DNA of 64,000 nucleotides from Aquisalibacillus elongatus (GTDB lineage: Bacteria > Bacillota > Bacilli > Bacillales > Alkalibacillaceae). The stretch's first letter is position 1, and every line of letters begins with the position of its first letter. Both the position numbers and the translations under genes were made by a program. Below, piece by piece: positions 1 through 8,379 of the stretch. The notes under the pieces are model-generated. The model was not told the DNA's origin. It saw nothing but the letters and a program-made list of their open reading frames with translations, and did no database searches. The stretch lies in contig NZ_RKRF01000007.1 of NCBI RefSeq assembly GCF_003843875.1, positions 806,001 through 870,000 of the forward strand, given 5' to 3'.

Positions 1-59
1 CTAAATGACTGTATTTTATTCAACTATATATGAAGTGGTAGATGGTGGGTGATGAGTGG

Positions 60-1682
60 TTAGATCGATACCACTAAATGATCTTGCTCCCACCTGGGTG
101 GTACATCGAGTAAATTAAATGGTAAGTCAGGTCCATACTCATTCATAAAATATACAATATTCCAAACGCGCTCTTGTAATCCTTTATTCGGATAATAAAA
201 ATGATTTAATTCGTCAAAACATCGAATAGATTGCTGGTGCTTACGACGAAGTTCTTGTTTTATGCGTTTTTCTAATTGATTAATATCTTCATGAATTCTG
301 TCTAAGTTTGATTCAGCATATGCCCCTAAGTCATCTTGGATGTCAAAAGCGAGATCTTGTAATGGTTTATGAACGAATTCTAGTTCTTGTTTAACATTCT
401 CCACAACTTCTTCAATTGGCTTCGAGGTTTGGCGGTTGAGCCAATTCATCTTGTGTTGAAAAATACCTTTAGATATTAAATCCTCGAACTTAACATGGTG
501 TCTTAAGATCCATTGTTCATGCTTAGCCCCTAATAACGTTAAGGATAATCTCGGCATCACAATAGGAAATTGAAGTCCTAAGCGTTCAAACGCTGGTTTA
601 AGAACCGACCAATAAGCTATTTCACCGGGACCACCGACAAAGGACAATACAGGGAAAACATACTCCTGCATAATAGGTCTAGTCACGACGTTATTACTAA
701 ACAGGCGCGGATTTGACTTAATTTTTTGGATTAATTCTTCTGTTGTAAACTGAACACCCATCTCTTCATTTAGCCAATGATCACCTTTACGTTCTAATAA
801 AAAACGCTCACCATTCACATGGTAAAATAAATGGCCATCTTCTGTTGTTGCATCAAGAGAAATACTATACCCTTTATCTTCTTGGGTCTCAATTTGATCA
901 ACGACTGATTCGGCAATCTCATTTTGATGTTGGACCATTTCGACGAAGTAGTCCGCTTCTATGTCACGAAGTTCATCAGCATCAGAATCAACTAGCACTA
1001 AACCTTCATGAGCAAACAATGTGTTTGTAAACTTAGCAAACAAATCAACATACGTATCGCCATCTTCAACTAAATTAATTAGACGCTCATATAAATCGTT
1101 TGTGTATTCTGTTTCACGTAACGATTTAAAAAGGTCGTTGATCCAAGCCAACATACTTTCTTTATCTATCACTCGTTTAGATACAGGTGTTTTCTCTGGA
1201 TCAGTCGATTGAATTCGATGTTTATGAAGACGCTGATCTTGATAAGTATAAACATGATTGATCTCTTCAAAGTCATGATCTTCTCCTGCCATCCAAAACA
1301 CAGGAATCACCGGTTGTTGAAGATACTCTCGTTGTTCTTTTGCTTGAACAATAATTGAAATTATTTTATGAATCGTATATAACGGTCCAGAGAAAAGTCC
1401 AGCCTGTTGACCGCCAATTACGACAACAGCGTTTGGATCGTTTAACGCCTCAATATGATTCAAAACAGCTTCAGATGTTCCCCATTTTTGATATTGTTTT
1501 TTTAAAGCGTCCGTTAAAGCTTCTCGTTTAAAATCCTGACTTGATAAATAATCATGGCGCTTCTTATAGTTTCGAATTTGATAAGGATCATAATGAAACT
1601 GTGTCATGATGGACTCTTCACGATTTCTATAATCTTGTATAAGTGCTGATTGTTTTGGTAAATGTACTGAATGTACTTTCAT
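60..1682 (-). CDS. bshC: Bacillithiol synthase BshC (cysteine-adding enzyme)
   Basis: A 540-residue protein of the usual BshC length. The family adds cysteine to glucosaminyl-malate, the last step of bacillithiol synthesis in the cytoplasm. Seen: the nucleotide-fold loop GGQQAGLFSGPLYT at about residues 90-103, the stretch WMAGEDHDFEEINH at about 130-143, and a long charged helical region at about 410-500 that fits the family's C-terminal coiled coil. The ATG has AAGGAAGG about 8 nt upstream. It follows panE and a DUF3397 gene on the same strand, as in B. subtilis, where mraZ and the division/cell-wall cluster come next; those would lie left of the window. Nothing looks broken. Confidence 0.95.
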   Translation of the reverse strand: MKVHSVHLPKQSALIQDYRNREESIMTQFHYDPYQIRNYKKRHDYLSSQDFKREALTDALKKQYQKWGTSEAVLNHIEALNDPNAVVVIGGQQAGLFSGPLYTIHKIISIIVQAKEQREYLQQPVIPVFWMAGEDHDFEEINHVYTYQDQRLHKHRIQSTDPEKTPVSKRVIDKESMLAWINDLFKSLRETEYTNDLYERLINLVEDGDTYVDLFAKFTNTLFAHEGLVLVDSDADELRDIEADYFVEMVQHQNEIAESVVDQIETQEDKGYSISLDATTEDGHLFYHVNGERFLLERKGDHWLNEEMGVQFTTEELIQKIKSNPRLFSNNVVTRPIMQEYVFPVLSFVGGPGEIAYWSVLKPAFERLGLQFPIVMPRLSLTLLGAKHEQWILRHHVKFEDLISKGIFQHKMNWLNRQTSKPIEEVVENVKQELEFVHKPLQDLAFDIQDDLGAYAESNLDRIHEDINQLEKRIKQELRRKHQQSIRCFDELNHFYYPNKGLQERVWNIVYFMNEYGPDLPFNLLDVPPRWEQDHLVVSI

Positions 1683-1768
1683 TGCTATACCTTCCTTTTA
1701 ACGATCGCGTTTATTCTGTCTGTTATTTTAACGGATTGAATCACGTTTTTCACTTTATTTGTTTGTCA

Positions 1769-2140
1769 TTAAAAATTAACCCAAATTCCAATAGGTAGAA
1801 GTAACAAATAACTTATAGCTAATAAGACGAATCCTGCTCGCCAGACTAGCCTCGCAGCCATCCAGATATTAACTTCCAGATCTTTACGCCATTGAATTGT
1901 GATTACAAACAAAATAGCAATCATATACGTTATAATGGTCCAGGTTAAAAAGGAGTAGTCAAAAATAATAAATAAAATGGCATTAACAGCTAGGATAAAA
2001 AATACATTCGATAAGTCCGCTGCTATTTTGGTGGACCGAGTTGCTTGTTTTGTTGTTTTCTTAAGAATAATAAAAATTATAAAAAATGAAATATACGGAA
2101 TGGTAGCTAATATAGCTATTATTGTCGTTACAAAATCCAT
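1769..2140 (-). CDS. DUF3397 family small membrane protein
   Basis: A 123-residue protein that is almost entirely hydrophobic, with about four transmembrane segments (roughly residues 2-25, 40-60, 64-82 and 97-118) and short basic loops such as KKTTKQATRSTK. It matches the DUF3397 proteins found between panE and bshC in Bacillaceae; no biochemical function is known to me. The start is supported by GAGGGAG 9 nt upstream. It begins 6 nt after the panE stop, so the two are probably co-transcribed. The membrane nature is seen; the family assignment rests on size, topology and position. Confidence 0.75.
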   Translation of the reverse strand: MDFVTTIIAILATIPYISFFIIFIILKKTTKQATRSTKIAADLSNVFFILAVNAILFIIFDYSFLTWTIITYMIAILFVITIQWRKDLEVNIWMAARLVWRAGFVLLAISYLLLLPIGIWVNF

Positions 2141-2146
2141 AACACG

Positions 2147-3016
2147 TTACTCCCTCAGCCCTTCTTTTGCTTTAACCATATGATAAACATTTGTTTGATA
2201 AGGTAAAAAATCACTTGATTTCTTTAGTATGTATCCATTTATAAAATCAATTTCAGTTTGGCGTTTAGCTTGGATGTCACTCAACATAGATGAATAGTTT
2301 TCTTTAGTTTGTTCAGCGACTTGTCTCACACGTTCCCAAGCTTCATCTTCATCCACATTTAACGTCATGGCCGCTTCTTTTGTTAACTTTTTCGCTAAAT
2401 ACTTAAGGTGATCATTGGTCATGATAGAACCATTACGACAATTGAATATGGCTGTAAGTGGATTAATAACACTATTAACGATTAATTTTCTATTTAGAAC
2501 ATCTGTTATAGAGCCATGCTCTTTGACCGGAAAATCTAATTGGTACAGTGCAAGGCTTATGTCTACAGCTAATTCAGCATGATGTTTATGTAATGCTCCC
2601 AGCCGAATTTTACCGAGCCCTTTTAAACTTACCTCATTGTCTTTGATTTTTACAATACCATGCTCACAAACACCTAGTAATATTGGATGTGGTAGATGAT
2701 GAATCTTCTCAATATGTCCTTGGCCGTTTTGAAGAAATAAAATAGGTGTATGTCGACCAACTAATTCCAATGTCGGGATTAAAGTATCAATAGCCATTTG
2801 TTTCGTACAAATAATAATTAAATCATGCTCTTTAAACTTTTGGCTAGTTGTGACACTAACAAAGGTTTCAGAATTGTCTACTATAATTCCTTGATCCTTT
2901 ATTTCATTTGCCTGCTCCTCTCTTCTAACATACCCTGTAACTTCGTGTCGCTTAGCTAAACTAGAAGCAATAAACAATCCAACGGCTCCAAGTCCAATAA
3001 CTCCAATATTCATCAT
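2147..3016 (-). CDS. panE: 2-dehydropantoate 2-reductase
   Basis: An NADPH-dependent ketopantoate reductase making pantoate for coenzyme A; coaD of the same pathway is 8 kb away. Seen: an N-terminal Rossmann loop GVIGLGAVGLFIA, and the helix RKLIVNSVINPLTAIFNCRNG, which carries the conserved Lys and the Asn-x-x-x-Asn-Pro-Leu-Thr-Ala signature. The longest reading begins at a GTG at 3025 that is part of the AGGTG ribosome binding site, so I place the start at the ATG at 3016 (the adjacent ATG at 3013 is equally possible), giving 289 residues. It corresponds to ylbQ in B. subtilis and heads the DUF3397-bshC run. Confidence 0.9.
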   Translation of the reverse strand: MMNIGVIGLGAVGLFIASSLAKRHEVTGYVRREEQANEIKDQGIIVDNSETFVSVTTSQKFKEHDLIIICTKQMAIDTLIPTLELVGRHTPILFLQNGQGHIEKIHHLPHPILLGVCEHGIVKIKDNEVSLKGLGKIRLGALHKHHAELAVDISLALYQLDFPVKEHGSITDVLNRKLIVNSVINPLTAIFNCRNGSIMTNDHLKYLAKKLTKEAAMTLNVDEDEAWERVRQVAEQTKENYSSMLSDIQAKRQTEIDFINGYILKKSSDFLPYQTNVYHMVKAKEGLRE

Positions 3017-3161
3017 ACCACGCACCTGTTTTTATTACATTTTATCAAAAATTATCAACTTACGGACATATATGTCGAATAAAATATCATAACGCTTCCA
3101 TTTTCAATAGTGCATATTTATACTATAATAATGAGTAGCACATTGAAGGGGGCTCTATATA

Positions 3162-3638
3162 ATGTCAGGTGAGGTAGAACGACTATTAATTAATTTTAAA
3201 ACGCTAGAAGAATTTAAAAAGTTTAAAGAATATGGTATCCAAGAATTATCCATGCTAGAAGATCTACAACATAACATGATCGAAAATAATAGCGAATCCC
3301 CATTTTACGGAGTTTATTATGGCAATTCATTAGTCGCTCGCATGAGCTTATATCAAGTGGATAAAAAATATGATTATTATTTTGATCCGAAGCAAGATTA
3401 TCTAGAATTATGGAAACTCGAAGTCCTTGAAAATTATCGTCATAAAGGATTTGGTAAAAAGTTAGTGGACTTTGCTAAAAGCTTTAACTTGCCAATCAAA
3501 ACAAATGCAAGAATTAATTCCCAAGGCTTTTGGGAAAAGCAAGGCTTTCAACCGGCTACTTATGAAATGGAACGTGACTTTGGTGAAAATCCATTCATTT
3601 GGATGCCACAAGGTGTTGATGAAAAAGAAAATCAATAA
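3162..3638 (+). CDS. ylbP: GNAT family N-acetyltransferase (YlbP-like)
   Basis: A 158-residue GNAT-fold protein. Seen: the acetyl-CoA-binding motif region LEVLENYRHKGFGKKLVDFAK at about residues 89-109, with the R/H-x-K-G-x-G-K pattern, and a C-terminal FWEKQGFQP typical of the fold's last strand. Its substrate is unknown; the B. subtilis counterpart YlbP occupies the same position between rsfA and panE. ATG with AAGGGGG 8 nt upstream. It is transcribed opposite to its neighbours and ends in a hairpin shared with rsfA. Confidence 0.8.
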   Translation: MSGEVERLLINFKTLEEFKKFKEYGIQELSMLEDLQHNMIENNSESPFYGVYYGNSLVARMSLYQVDKKYDYYFDPKQDYLELWKLEVLENYRHKGFGKKLVDFAKSFNLPIKTNARINSQGFWEKQGFQPATYEMERDFGENPFIWMPQGVDEKENQ

Positions 3639-3646
3639 ATACCAAA

Positions 3647-3684
3647 AAAACTCTTCCATCCTTAATTAAGATGGAAGAGTTTTC
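3647..3684. terminator. Bidirectional terminator between ylbP and rsfA
   Basis: A 10-bp stem (CTCTTCCATC pairing with GATGGAAGAG) flanked by A-runs on the left and T-runs on the right, so it can terminate both converging genes. Confidence 0.85.
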
Positions 3685-4143
3685 TTATTTCACTTGTTCT
3701 CTCTTTTTCACTTCACTGATCTTTTCATAGATTTCATCAATGAGCTGTTCATACTGATCGAGTTGTTGTCTTAGATGAGCATATTCATCAGGTTCATCCT
3801 GATTCACACGATGACCACCTTTATAATAATCTCCCTTTAGCTGTTCCAACTGGGTGATGACTTCGTCAAACACCGTTAAACGCTTTGAGCCTGCTGGTGG
3901 AGCTGAGATTGTTTGCTCACTGATTTTTTTACGGCTTTGTTTAGCCAAACCAATGGCTTGCCGATACTGTTTTCTTAAATTTGCATTCCACCTAAATCCA
4001 CAAGCTTGAGGAGTTCGAGACAATCGATTCCCTACCTCTTCAAATGCCTTCATTTGTGTTTTTCCTTCTCTTATGTAACGTAATACAGTTTCAGCTAAAA
4101 GCAAATCCTCATCTTTAGTCCATGCGTCTTGCCTCGTTGACAT
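3685..4143 (-). CDS. rsfA: Prespore transcription factor RsfA
   Basis: A 152-residue DNA-binding protein. The N-terminus (about residues 5-58) is a Myb/SANT-like helix-turn-helix: [16 protein letters not shown], then [16 protein letters not shown], with the regularly spaced tryptophans of that fold. The C-terminal third is a charged helical segment. RsfA of B. subtilis is made in the forespore and tunes sigma-F-dependent genes. ATG with AAGGGGTG 8 nt upstream. It follows rpmF and an enoyl-CoA hydratase on the same strand; in B. subtilis it lies directly beside rpmF. Confidence 0.9.
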   Translation of the reverse strand: MSTRQDAWTKDEDLLLAETVLRYIREGKTQMKAFEEVGNRLSRTPQACGFRWNANLRKQYRQAIGLAKQSRKKISEQTISAPPAGSKRLTVFDEVITQLEQLKGDYYKGGHRVNQDEPDEYAHLRQQLDQYEQLIDEIYEKISEVKKREQVK

Positions 4144-4211
4144 GTCTTAACACCCCTTAACTCTATTAACTTTAATAATACTCTATGCAACAGAATTAAG
4201 GGATAGAAGAG

Positions 4212-4976
4212 TTACTTACTATTTTTATTTAAAAATTGGTGCACCGCAACTTGATGTTCTTCACTCACCCATAAGTAGCTACAAGCTAATACTTCATCTT
4301 CCATTTGTTCTTTTAAATGTTGAACGTCTATCTTATTTAATCTTTGCTTTTTCCAAAGATGCATTTGCTCAACACTTCGTTCAGTAAAGGAACTAATCGC
4401 CTCATGATTTTCAGTCAGCTCAACATCGAATAAAATTTTTTCCACAAAACCAATGTCTTTTAATTCTGTAGGTGATTTCAGGTCAGCTTCAATCAACCAT
4501 AAAAAGGCCTTCTCAGGTGTGATTCGTTCATTTAATAAGGTTCCGCCACCCCATCCTGTAGAAATTCCGAGTTTCCCTTGGACAAAGCCATAGGTCCCTT
4601 CACGGCTTACAAACCTAAAATCACAAGCCGACGCTAGTTCTAATCCTCCCCCTCTAGCTATTCCATTTAACCAAGCAATTGTTGGGAAAGGTAGTGTAGC
4701 CAATTGATAAAGAGTTTCTTTCATAGGAGATAAAAGTTGATAGGCTTCTTTTTGTGTGAGCTCACCATGAAATTCATTTAGATCCCCACCAGCACAAAAC
4801 GCCTTATTACCGCTTCCTGTTATAACTAAAAACTTTAATGGTTCGTCTTTTAATTGATCAAGCTTTCCTTTTAATTCTTTAACCATATTGGTTGAAATAG
4901 CATTTAACTTATTGGGGCGGTTTAACGTTAAAATTGCAAAGCCTTTACTCGACCTTTCTAACTTAACTTCTTCCAT
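4212..4976 (-). CDS. Enoyl-CoA hydratase/isomerase family protein
   Basis: A 254-residue crotonase-fold protein. Seen: the oxyanion-hole segments TGSGNKAFCAGGDLNEF at about residues 53-69 and LNGIARGGGLELASACDFRF at about 104-123, the two hallmark loops. The second loop has Glu in LELASACDFR, but the usual catalytic Glu pair is not clearly complete, so hydratase, isomerase or 3-hydroxyisobutyryl-CoA hydrolase-like activity remain possible; the substrate cannot be read. ATG with AAGGGAGAG upstream. It is inserted between rpmF and rsfA relative to B. subtilis. Confidence 0.85.
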   Translation of the reverse strand: MEEVKLERSSKGFAILTLNRPNKLNAISTNMVKELKGKLDQLKDEPLKFLVITGSGNKAFCAGGDLNEFHGELTQKEAYQLLSPMKETLYQLATLPFPTIAWLNGIARGGGLELASACDFRFVSREGTYGFVQGKLGISTGWGGGTLLNERITPEKAFLWLIEADLKSPTELKDIGFVEKILFDVELTENHEAISSFTERSVEQMHLWKKQRLNKIDVQHLKEQMEDEVLACSYLWVSEEHQVAVHQFLNKNSK

Positions 4977-5001
4977 CTCATTCTCTCCCTTACAAAATAT
5001 A

Positions 5002-5033
5002 AAAAAAGATGTCTCACGTATGAGACACCTTTT
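5002..5033 (-). terminator. Terminator downstream of rpmF
   Basis: A hairpin with a TGTCTCA/TGAGACA stem and ACGT-type loop, followed on the minus strand by a run of seven T. It separates the ribosomal protein unit from the enoyl-CoA hydratase gene. Confidence 0.8.
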
Positions 5034-5035
5034 AC

Positions 5036-5209
5036 TTACTTCTCAACAACCTCTTTACCATTGTAATGCCCACATGATTTGCATACATGGTGAGATTTTG
5101 TATATTCACCGCAATTTTCACATTCTACCATGTTTGGTATATGCAACTTCTTATGCGTACGACGTAGATTTTTTCTAGTTTTTGAAGTTCTTCTCTTTGG
5201 TACTGCCAT
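5036..5209 (-). CDS. rpmF: Large ribosomal subunit protein bL32
   Basis: A 57-residue protein starting [19 protein letters not shown], the standard bL32 N-terminus. It is a structural protein of the 50S subunit near the peptide exit side. Four cysteines at 30, 33, 43 and 46 (CENC and CKSC) form the zinc-ribbon pairs, so this is the zinc-binding C+ form rather than the zinc-free paralogue. It lies about 50 nt after yceD on the same strand, the classic yceD-rpmF pair, and ends at a strong terminator. Length and motif are both standard. Confidence 0.97.
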   Translation of the reverse strand: MAVPKRRTSKTRKNLRRTHKKLHIPNMVECENCGEYTKSHHVCKSCGHYNGKEVVEK

Positions 5210-5258
5210 GTGTTACACCTCCCTTAAGTTCAAACCCAATAATATTGGATTACATACA

Positions 5259-5798
5259 CTAATCATTTTTGTCTTCAAAAAAGTTTTTCAATGAAGATAA
5301 ACGAGGGTCTACCTTCTCCTGCTCTTCTTCTTCATGGTTAGCCTTAAGCTCTTCATGGTCTTCTTCTTGGAGAAGATCCCAGCCATTTCCTTCTGAAATG
5401 ATGTTATCCATCGTTGCCTCATCACTGTAAACTCTTATAGGAACTTCCAATAAAATATTTTCCTTGATATAAGGCAGTAAGTCAAGCACTTCTTGATCAA
5501 TAAAATGAATCTCTTCATCTTCTTTTACTTTATAATCAACATCAGTAAATTGATCGAATGCTTGAATATCAAATTCATAAGGAACATCCACTAATGTTCG
5601 AGCACAAGGTAAAGTCATCGTACCTTTAATAGAGTACTGAAATGTGTAGATATCTTGTTTGACACTGACGTTACCTTTTACCTTAACATCAGGAATCTTT
5701 CGAATATCATTATCCATACGTTCTAATTCGTCAACATTCACTGTTTCTTCAAACTCGTATGGAGATTCACGTTTGATTTTTTGTAATGAAAATTTCAT
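5259..5798 (-). CDS. yceD: YceD family protein (DUF177, 23S rRNA accumulation)
   Basis: A 179-residue acidic protein of the YceD/DUF177 family, YlbN in B. subtilis. Seen: the central block PCARTLVDVPYEFDI at about residues 79-93 with the single conserved Cys, followed by an acidic C-terminus (DPRLSSLKNFFEDK) typical of the family. In E. coli and plants the homologue is needed for normal 23S rRNA levels; that role is known for the family and inferred here. ATG with GAGGTGATATT upstream. Paired with rpmF; transcribed divergently from tmcAL. Confidence 0.9.
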   Translation of the reverse strand: MKFSLQKIKRESPYEFEETVNVDELERMDNDIRKIPDVKVKGNVSVKQDIYTFQYSIKGTMTLPCARTLVDVPYEFDIQAFDQFTDVDYKVKEDEEIHFIDQEVLDLLPYIKENILLEVPIRVYSDEATMDNIISEGNGWDLLQEEDHEELKANHEEEEQEKVDPRLSSLKNFFEDKND

Positions 5799-5956
5799 AA
5801 TATCACCTCAAGGCAACAAGAGTTATTGTAAAAGGAAATAAATCTTTTGTCAATATTTTTTCTTAACAGCAATGGTTTTAAACAAAGATAACTTGATTTT
5901 AATAGTCGTTCCTTCTAAATTAGACTTAGAGTGATTTTAATATAGGCGGTGAAAAA

Positions 5957-7171
5957 ATGAAAGCATGCGGTTTAATTGTTGAGTATAACCCTTTTCATAA
6001 TGGACATGTTTATCACCTAGAACAATCCAAACAGGAAACGCAAGCCGATGTCATGGTTGCTGTCATGAGCGGTTCTTTTTTGCAACGTGGAGAACCAGCG
6101 ATCATCGATAAATTCCATCGAGCCAAGGCTGCATTAACAAGTGGTGTAGATATTCTATTAGAACTACCTTATGTATATGCTGTCCAATATGCCGATTTAT
6201 TTGCAAAAGGGGCCATGTTGCAATTAGATGGCCTAAATGTTGATGATGTCTGTTTCGGAAGTGAAGAAGGAAATATCGAACCTTTCTTAGAAGGCTATGA
6301 CCATTATTTACAAGAAAAGTCTTTATATCAATCAACTTTACATAAATATCTAGATGATGGGTTATCCTTTCCACAAGCCAGCAAGAAAGCATATGAATCG
6401 ATTAATCTCACACAAGGCGAAATTGACTTAAGTCAACCAAACAATATTTTAGGCTTCAGCTATGTGAAAGCCGTAAAAGAACTAAAAAGTAGCATAAATC
6501 CAAGAACGATTAGAAGAACTAAAAGTGGCTATCACGACCCTAAGATTGAGCACGAGATTGCAAGTGCAACAAGCATTCGGAATGAGATACTGACATCACA
6601 AGAGATGACCCGGAATGCAATCAACGCACTACCTCAGTCGACAACTGACCAATTATTAGCTTATCAACAAAAGAGCGGCTCTTGGCATAGTTGGGAATCG
6701 TATTTTCCCTACCTACAGTTAATCGTTCATACACGCTCAGTTGAAGAATTAAGCCAAATTCACGGTGTGATTGAAGGATTAGAGTATCGACTTAAACAAA
6801 CGGTACAAGAAGCCGAAAATTTTGAACAATGGATGCATTTACTTAAGACCAAACGCTATACGTGGACACGACTTCAACGAATGTTTGCCCATATCTTAAC
6901 GAACACGACTAAAAACGAAGTTAATGAATTTGATCAACTAGAACAGGCGCCTTACTTAAGAATTCTAGGGATGACGGACAATGGCCGGAACTATATTAAG
7001 TCCATTAAAAAGGATTTAGAGATCCCTATTTTTTCAAACTTGCAGGAACATCAACACGACATGCTAAATATAGAAGAACGAGCAACGAATGCCTATTACG
7101 CACCAATCCCTACGCCAAAACGAAAACAGCTCAAAAAACAAGAACTCACTGGTCCGATAAAGTTATTTTAA
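5957..7171 (+). CDS. tmcAL: tRNA(Met) cytidine acetate ligase TmcAL
   Basis: A 404-residue enzyme that uses ATP and acetate to make N4-acetylcytidine at the wobble position of elongator tRNA-Met (YlbM in B. subtilis). Seen: GLIVEYNPFHNGHVYHLEQS at residues 5-24, with the HNGH form of the HxGH nucleotidyltransferase motif, and ATSIRNEI at about 205-212, the second nucleotide-binding loop. Normal length. ATG with GGCGGTGA upstream. It is the only plus-strand gene between yceD and sepM, and is followed by an unusual repeat element and then a shared terminator. Confidence 0.95.
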   Translation: MKACGLIVEYNPFHNGHVYHLEQSKQETQADVMVAVMSGSFLQRGEPAIIDKFHRAKAALTSGVDILLELPYVYAVQYADLFAKGAMLQLDGLNVDDVCFGSEEGNIEPFLEGYDHYLQEKSLYQSTLHKYLDDGLSFPQASKKAYESINLTQGEIDLSQPNNILGFSYVKAVKELKSSINPRTIRRTKSGYHDPKIEHEIASATSIRNEILTSQEMTRNAINALPQSTTDQLLAYQQKSGSWHSWESYFPYLQLIVHTRSVEELSQIHGVIEGLEYRLKQTVQEAENFEQWMHLLKTKRYTWTRLQRMFAHILTNTTKNEVNEFDQLEQAPYLRILGMTDNGRNYIKSIKKDLEIPIFSNLQEHQHDMLNIEERATNAYYAPIPTPKRKQLKKQELTGPIKLF

Positions 7172-7180
7172 TATTAAAAG

Positions 7181-7297
7181 AGCGCATAAATGACTCTAAA
7201 AGGGCGCATAAATTTGAAAAAAGGTACCGTTCGACAAATTTCACGCCGCATAAATTAAATAAAGTAGCGCATAAACCAAAAATAGTAGCTCATAAAG
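7181..7297 (+). repeat. Phased repeat element, copy A (five GCGCATAAA cores)
   Basis: Five copies of GCGCATAAA or one-mismatch variants start at 7182, 7204, 7246, 7267 and 7288, that is 22, 42, 21 and 21 bp apart. The double-length gap holds a different short motif, TTCGACA, at about 7230. Spacers are A-rich. The same layout occurs inverted at 57359-57474. It begins 10 nt after the tmcAL stop and lies in the same orientation as that gene. Confidence 0.85.
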
Positions 7298-7318
7298 TTA
7301 CTTTCTTGGAACAAAAAA

Positions 7319-7357
7319 TTAAGCTCCGGAGTTTAACCTTTACTCCGGAGCTTTTGT
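7319..7357. terminator. Bidirectional terminator between tmcAL and sepM
   Basis: A 12-bp perfect stem, AAGCTCCGGAGT pairing with ACTCCGGAGCTT, with a 9-nt loop, A-run before and T-run after; it serves both converging genes. Confidence 0.9.
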
Positions 7358-7359
7358 CT

Positions 7360-8379
7360 TTAATTTTTCAAATCCTTTAAATAATTAAGTGCATCATCAA
7401 ACGTGTCAACGGGAACGATCTCCATATCCGTTCCAATCTCTTCTGCTGTTTCTTTAGCAACTTCGTAATTGGATCCTTCTCTTCCACCTTCATTTGGAGC
7501 GAAGAAAATATCAACATCTTTACGATCTGCTGCAACTACCTTCTTATCGATTCCACCGATTCGGAACACATTTCCTTCATAATCGATTTCGCCCGTTCCA
7601 GTAATCTTTAAACCTTTTGTAAGGTCTTCAGATGTTAATTGGTCATATAACTCTAAAGCCATCATAAGTCCAGCGCTAGGCCCACCAATGCTTCCGCTAT
7701 CAAAGTTTGCATTAGGACTAACGGACACTTCTCGATCGGTCACTAAAGAAATTCCCATTCCAACCCGATCAGGTTCATCAGGAAATGTCCCTAATGCAAA
7801 ACTTACACTGATTTCTTCTTCATCACGAATGACCGTCAGCTCAATTTCTTCTCCCGCTTCATAAGATTGAGTCATATCTACTATTTCCTGAGATGAAGAG
7901 ACCGTTTGACCATCCATCTCAATAATTCGGTCACCAGACTGCAATTGGCCTTCAGCTGGCATTCCATCAACGACGGTCATCACATAAACGCCATTATATT
8001 CAATTTCTATATCGCGGTCGGCAGCTCGATATGCCACAACCTGTGCAGCTTCCTTAGATGTTTCCATAAAATGAAGCTGAGTATCGATATACTCCTCTTG
8101 GCTAATGCCTTCAGGTCTAATGTCTTCTAAGTCATAAATCTCATAATGTGGCCTGATTTTAGCCCATAAATAATAAAATGGTGTTGCCTGACCACCTCTT
8201 ACAGTAACTAAATGAAGTTCACCTTCACTATCAAAATGGTCTTCTACATCAACCACTTCATCTAATGAATAGATATCTCCAGGTTGATAAATATAGTAGT
8301 CTAATTTATAGCTAGATAATAAAAAAACGGCAATGATTATTATAGAAAATAAAGCTAACTGTTTACGGTTAATCATCAT
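7360..8379 (-). CDS. sepM: SepM/YlbL-type PDZ-Lon membrane serine protease
   Basis: A 339-residue protein with one N-terminal membrane anchor (about residues 7-25), a PDZ domain (about 110-200) and a C-terminal Lon-type protease domain. Catalytic Ser is in GGPSAGLMMALELY (about residue 236) and Lys in GGIDKKVVAADRK (about 279), the Lon Ser-Lys dyad. Family members cleave exported peptides (streptococcal SepM) or act with DNA-damage response proteases (B. subtilis YlbL); the substrate here is unknown. The start overlaps the end of ylbK by 11 nt and has GGAAGGG five nt upstream, so the two are translationally coupled. Confidence 0.92.
   Translation of the reverse strand: MMINRKQLALFSIIIIAVFLLSSYKLDYYIYQPGDIYSLDEVVDVEDHFDSEGELHLVTVRGGQATPFYYLWAKIRPHYEIYDLEDIRPEGISQEEYIDTQLHFMETSKEAAQVVAYRAADRDIEIEYNGVYVMTVVDGMPAEGQLQSGDRIIEMDGQTVSSSQEIVDMTQSYEAGEEIELTVIRDEEEISVSFALGTFPDEPDRVGMGISLVTDREVSVSPNANFDSGSIGGPSAGLMMALELYDQLTSEDLTKGLKITGTGEIDYEGNVFRIGGIDKKVVAADRKDVDIFFAPNEGGREGSNYEVAKETAEEIGTDMEIVPVDTFDDALNYLKDLKN

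Noticed and set aside
1-59. A gene at the left edge
   Set aside because: Only 59 bp after bshC are visible and contain no supported start, stop or terminator.
3017-3025. Upstream alternative starts (for example panE GTG, ctaA GTG, ylbD GTG, yktA GTG)
   Set aside because: In each case the GTG is part of the Shine-Dalgarno GGTG, so initiation there is not plausible; the downstream ATG has correct spacing.
5659-5841. Long open frames opposite real genes (such as 5659-5841, 27241-27468, 49182-49589)
   Set aside because: They lie inside well-conserved genes on the other strand, lack ribosome binding sites and have low-complexity translations.
7181-7297. CRISPR array interpretation of the phased repeats
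   Set aside because: Cores are only 9 bp, spacers 12-13 bp and AT-rich, the arrays have exactly five cores, and there are no cas genes nearby.
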